Assembly (NCBI GenBank): GCA_003170995.1 | Contig: PMXT01000193.1 | Location: forward strand, 4,522-13,488 | Length of the DNA stretch: 8,967 bases | DNA from: Actinomycetota bacterium | Lineage (GTDB): Bacteria; Actinomycetota; Thermoleophilia; Gaiellales; Gaiellaceae | Direction: 5' to 3' | Position numbers and translations under genes: made by a program | Shown: positions 7,132 to 8,967 of the stretch, one piece after another | Layout: each line of letters begins with the position of its first letter | Position numbering within the stretch: position 1 is the first letter of the stretch | Notes under the pieces: model-generated | What the model was told of the DNA's origin: nothing | The model's database searches: none | The model's input: only the letters and a program-made list of their open reading frames with translations

Positions 7132-7137
7132 TAGAAT
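7132..7137 (+). promoter_or_regulatory. -10-like hexamer for tyrS
   Basis: TAGAAT is followed by eight bases and then the tyrS ATG at 7146, with no Shine-Dalgarno sequence between. A leaderless or nearly leaderless mRNA is the simplest reading. TTGCTC (7103-7108) is the nearest -35-like hexamer, but its 23-base spacing is too long. Confidence 0.45.
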
Positions 7138-7145
7138 CGTCTGCG

Positions 7146-8306
7146 ATGTCCCGGCAAGGCGAGCTTTCGACGTTGACGAGGAACGCCGTTGAGGTACTGC
7201 CAGAAGGCGGGCTAGAGCGGAAGCTTGCGCTCAAGCGTCCGCTCAGGGTGAAGCTCGGCATCGATCCGACGGCACCGGACATTCACCTCGGCTTCACCGT
7301 CGTTCTCGACCGGCTGGCCGCGTTTCAGCGCGCCGGCCACACCGTTGTGCTCATCATCGGCGACTACACCGCTCGCATCGGCGATCCCAGCGGTCGCTCG
7401 AGCGAACGCCCCGTCCTGCCCGACGAGGTGCTCGATCTCAACGCGCAATTGTTCGCCGAGCAGGCCTTCCGCACTCTCGACCGCGAACGCACCGAGATTC
7501 GCTTCAACAGCGAGTGGCTCGGCAAGCTCAGCTTCGCCGAGGTTGTCAGGTTGACGCGCACGATCACCGTCGCGCGCTTGCTCGAGCGCGACGATTTCGA
7601 GAAGCGCTTCCGCGCCCAGGCCCCGATCTCGCTCTCCGAGCTTCTCTACCCGCCGATGCAGGCCTACGACTCGGTCGCCGTCGAAGCGGATATCGAGATC
7701 GGCGGTTCCGATCAACTCTTCAATCTGCTTGCCGGGCGCGAGGTGATGCCGCACTACGGCCTCGAGCCACAGGTTGTCATCACCTATCCGTTGCTCGTTG
7801 GTCTCGACGGGGCCGACAAGATGTCGAAGTCGAAAGGCAACTACGTTGGCGTCACCGAGGCGCCCGAGGAGCAGTTCGGCAAGGTGATGTCGATTCCCGA
7901 CAGCGCGCTCGTGCAGTGGTGGGATCTGTTGATCGGCGAACCGCCCGTGAATGACGACCCCATGGAATCGAAACTCGAGCTAGGCCGCCGGATCGTCACG
8001 CGCTGGCACGGCGAGGAGGCTGCCGTCGCCGCGGAGGAGCACTTCACTCGCGTCGTACGGCAGAAGGAGGCGCCTGAGCATCTCGAGGAGACGGTTCTTC
8101 CTTCCGGTGACCCGCTCCATCTTCCCTCGCTTCTGGTCGAGTTCCTCGGCTGCGTCTCTACGAGCGAGGCTCGACGGATGATCACTCAGGGTGGTGTGAA
8201 GCTGAACGGCGAGGTTGTATACGAGCTCGATCTATCACGCAATCGCCTCGATGGCGCTCTCGTGCAGGCCGGTAAACGTCGTTTTGCCCGTTTTGTGGCT
8301 ATTTGA
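7146..8306 (+). CDS. tyrS: tyrosyl-tRNA synthetase
   Basis: A class I aminoacyl-tRNA synthetase that activates tyrosine with ATP and charges tRNA-Tyr in the cytoplasm. The 386 residues and sequence style match the TyrZ-type (second bacterial) group rather than the E. coli TyrS group. The HIGH-equivalent is PTAPDIHLGF (41-50), the fold continues with IIGDYTARIGDPSGRS, the tyrosine pocket shows QAYDS and GGSDQLFNLLAGR, and the second signature KMSKS is at 225-229. A C-terminal S4 RNA-binding domain covers about 326-386 (SEARRMITQGGVKLNGEVV). The last residue of the HIGH motif is Phe (F50) instead of His. The frame is open far upstream (to 6678) but that part is antisense to pbp and shows no homology. 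The ATG at 7146 gives the family's normal N terminus. Transcription is divergent from pbp, and the next gene downstream is 16S rRNA. Confidence 0.96.
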   Translation: MSRQGELSTLTRNAVEVLPEGGLERKLALKRPLRVKLGIDPTAPDIHLGFTVVLDRLAAFQRAGHTVVLIIGDYTARIGDPSGRSSERPVLPDEVLDLNAQLFAEQAFRTLDRERTEIRFNSEWLGKLSFAEVVRLTRTITVARLLERDDFEKRFRAQAPISLSELLYPPMQAYDSVAVEADIEIGGSDQLFNLLAGREVMPHYGLEPQVVITYPLLVGLDGADKMSKSKGNYVGVTEAPEEQFGKVMSIPDSALVQWWDLLIGEPPVNDDPMESKLELGRRIVTRWHGEEAAVAAEEHFTRVVRQKEAPEHLEETVLPSGDPLHLPSLLVEFLGCVSTSEARRMITQGGVKLNGEVVYELDLSRNRLDGALVQAGKRRFARFVAI

Positions 8307-8310
8307 AAAG

Positions 8311-8322
8311 TGCTAATTAGCA
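8311..8322 (+). promoter_or_regulatory. 12-bp perfect palindrome, possible operator
   Basis: TGCTAATTAGCA is a perfect palindrome five bases after the tyrS stop and 24 bases before the -35 of the rRNA promoter. GTGCTAA from its left edge recurs at 8365-8371, overlapping the -10. It is AT-rich in a GC-rich genome. It is too short and lacks a T-run for a terminator. Operator function is conjecture. Confidence 0.3.
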
Positions 8323-8346
8323 GGGCGTTTCATTGATGGCACGCTC

Positions 8347-8374
8347 TTGACAGCGTTCGCGACGGTGCTAACAT
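8347..8374 (+). promoter_or_regulatory. rRNA promoter P1
   Basis: TTGACA (8347-8352, perfect -35 consensus) and TAACAT (8369-8374, good -10) are separated by 16 bases, predicting a start near 8381. It is the best promoter in the window and sits where the main rRNA promoter is expected, about 310 bases ahead of mature 16S. Confidence 0.85.
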
Positions 8375-8381
8375 TACGGAA

Positions 8382-8394
8382 CCGCCGAAGGCGG
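8382..8394 (+). other. GC hairpin at the P1 transcript start
   Basis: CCGCC (8382-8386) and GGCGG (8390-8394) form a 5-bp stem around GAA, followed by GGG and three T residues. It would lie at the extreme 5' end of the P1 transcript. It could protect the RNA end or be incidental; too weak to call a terminator. Confidence 0.35.
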
Positions 8395-8442
8395 GGGTTT
8401 AAGCTGCACGAACTCAAACCGGAGCCCAGTTAGCGCATCGGC

Positions 8443-8448
8443 TATACT
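8443..8448 (+). promoter_or_regulatory. possible second rRNA promoter (-10 only)
   Basis: TATACT is one base from the TATAAT consensus and lies 69 bases downstream of the P1 -10. No -35-like hexamer is seen 16-18 bases upstream, so activity would need an activator or be low. Confidence 0.35.
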
Positions 8449-8466
8449 AAGCCGAAGTTGGCTGTG

Positions 8467-8494
8467 GCCTCTGGCGCGAGTCGGAGGCTTTTTT
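8467..8494 (+). terminator. intrinsic terminator-like hairpin inside the rRNA leader
   Basis: Bases 8467-8475 pair with 8480-8488 in a 9-bp stem (two G-U pairs) closed by a GCGA (GNRA) tetraloop and followed at once by six T residues (8489-8494). This has every mark of a Rho-independent terminator, yet lies downstream of the rRNA promoters and about 195 bases before 16S. It may act as an attenuator, a stop for tyrS read-through, or an RNA structure overridden by antitermination. Confidence 0.65.
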
Positions 8495-8514
8495 ACGGTC
8501 GCCAGTCGGCGGCG

Positions 8515-8529
8515 CGGTCTTTGAAAACT
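8515..8529 (+). promoter_or_regulatory. boxA-like antitermination element
   Basis: GTCTTTGAAAACT (from 8517) resembles the boxA sequences of bacterial rRNA leaders (TGCTCTTTAACA-like), where NusB-S10 binds nascent RNA so that polymerase ignores Rho-dependent terminators. The position in the 16S leader fits. Note that it follows the terminator-like hairpin instead of preceding it. Confidence 0.5.
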
Positions 8530-8553
8530 CAACAGCGTGCGTTTACGTCGAGA

Positions 8554-8585
8554 CCTCTCGGCCGGGCTTATGCCTGGTCGCGAGG
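8554..8585 (+). other. leader stem-loop with TTAT loop
   Basis: GGCCGGGC (8560-8567) pairs fully with GCCTGGTC (8572-8579), including two G-U pairs, around TTAT. It is extended by C8559-G8580, one mismatch and CCTC/GAGG (8554-8557 with 8582-8585). G-U pairs that keep the helix suggest a real RNA fold in the pre-rRNA leader. Confidence 0.55.
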
Positions 8586-8606
8586 CTTAGATAACAAAAC
8601 CGTCGA

Positions 8607-8620
8607 CCCTCTTCGGAGGG
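8607..8620 (+). other. leader stem-loop with UUCG tetraloop
   Basis: CCCTC (8607-8611) and GAGGG (8616-8620) flank TTCG, giving the very stable C(UUCG)G tetraloop often found in rRNA and its precursors. Confidence 0.55.
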
Positions 8621-8660
8621 GAGACACTTTGAGCTCTCAAGCTCGAAGGAGAATCAGTTT

Positions 8661-8678
8661 GCGTGGGCTTGCCCACGC
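8661..8678 (+). other. leader stem-loop with CUUG tetraloop next to 16S
   Basis: GCGTGGG (8661-8667) pairs perfectly with CCCACGC (8672-8678) around CTTG, another known stable tetraloop. It ends about ten bases before the mature 16S 5' end and may guide folding or 5' processing of the precursor. Confidence 0.6.
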
Positions 8679-8687
8679 GACCGATAC

Positions 8688-8967
8688 TTCACGGAGAGTT
8701 TGATCCTGGCTCAGGACGAACGCTGGCGGCGCGCTTAACACATGCAAGTCGAGCGAGAACCTGGCCTTCGGGCCTGGGGAAAGCGGCGAACTGGTGAGTA
8801 ACACGTGGGTAATCTGCCCTCGACACTGGGATAGCCCGGGGAAACCCGGATTAATACCGGATGGCCCGTCTGCTTTTAGGAGTGGACGGAAAAGGTAGCT
8901 TCGGCCTCCGGTCGAGGATGAGCCCGCGGCGGATTAGCTTGTTGGCGGGGTAACGGCCCACCAAGGC
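8688..8967 (+). rRNA. rrs: 16S ribosomal RNA, 5' part (cut by window end)
   Basis: The universal 5' block GAGTTTGATCCTGGCTCAG (from 8696) is followed by GACGAACGCTGGCGGC, ACACATGCAAGTCGA and GTGAGTAACACGTGGGTAA in the normal order. Aligning the G of GAGTTTGATC with E. coli position 9 puts base 1 near 8688, with an uncertainty of a few bases. About 280 bases, under a fifth of the gene, are visible. The GGCGCGCTTAACACATGC wording and variable regions fit Actinomycetota; Thermoleophilia is my guess. Confidence 0.97.

Larger units (their letters stand above)
8307..8687 (+). other. rRNA operon promoter and leader region
   Basis: This stretch holds no convincing protein gene. An 81-codon frame at 8458-8703 runs into the 16S gene and is best explained as chance. 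From left to right it contains a 12-base palindrome, a strong sigma-70-type promoter, a small GC-rich hairpin, a second -10-like hexamer, a terminator-like hairpin with a T-run, a boxA-like element and three stable tetraloop stems, and then the 16S 5' end. No clear terminator for tyrS is visible, so some tyrS transcription may read into the rRNA operon. Confidence 0.85.

Noticed and set aside
6678..7145. N-terminal extension of the tyrS frame
   Set aside because: The open frame continues upstream only because it is antisense to pbp; the TyrRS family N terminus begins at about 7146.
8458..8703. 81-codon frame in the rRNA leader
   Set aside because: It crosses structured leader hairpins and runs into the 16S 5' end; no ribosome binding site or recognisable product.
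1..8967. novel defence, mobile or CRISPR-type system
   Set aside because: All long frames belong to recognisable housekeeping families, and no direct-repeat array, integrase, transposase, attachment site or abrupt base-composition change is visible.

Overview
The window reads as a chromosomal housekeeping segment from a high-GC actinobacterium. The partial 16S rRNA at the right edge and the GC-rich codon use of the proteins point to Actinomycetota. Class Thermoleophilia (Solirubrobacterales/Gaiellales type) is my best guess from the feel of the 16S 5' region, but this is inference without a database search. I see no CRISPR array, insertion sequence, prophage gene, toxin-antitoxin pair or recognisable defence system.

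Layout, left to right. Positions 1-1191 hold the 3' two thirds of serA (D-3-phosphoglycerate dehydrogenase with a C-terminal ACT domain). A 256-base gap follows, with a weak terminator, a long imperfect inverted repeat and a doubtful 62-codon ORF. Next come ilvE (branched-chain aminotransferase) and a DegT/DnrJ/EryC1-type aminotransferase, joined by an ATGA stop/start overlap. After a 112-base gap come a short protein that resembles the DUF370/RemA family at its N terminus and an alkyladenine (3-methyladenine) DNA glycosylase. The glycosylase runs into the end of a convergent gene on the minus strand, a bifunctional class A penicillin-binding protein with two PASTA repeats. That gene is divergent from tyrS (tyrosyl-tRNA synthetase). 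Beyond tyrS lies a roughly 380-base rRNA promoter and leader region, then the first 280 bases of the 16S rRNA gene, cut by the window edge.

Functionally this is amino-acid metabolism (serA, ilvE), an unassigned PLP aminotransferase, DNA base-excision repair, cell-wall synthesis and translation (tyrS, rrn). The genes look like neighbours rather than one pathway, except for the coupled ilvE-degT pair.

The parts most worth a second look are regulatory. Three genes (remA-like, pbp, tyrS) have a TAGANT -10-like hexamer 6-8 bases before the start codon, which suggests leaderless mRNAs and resolves the pbp start. The rRNA leader contains a near-perfect sigma-70-type promoter, then a textbook intrinsic-terminator-like hairpin (GNRA loop, U6) upstream of a boxA-like element and a series of stable tetraloop hairpins. 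The RemA-like protein with its helical C-terminal extension is the most interesting protein.
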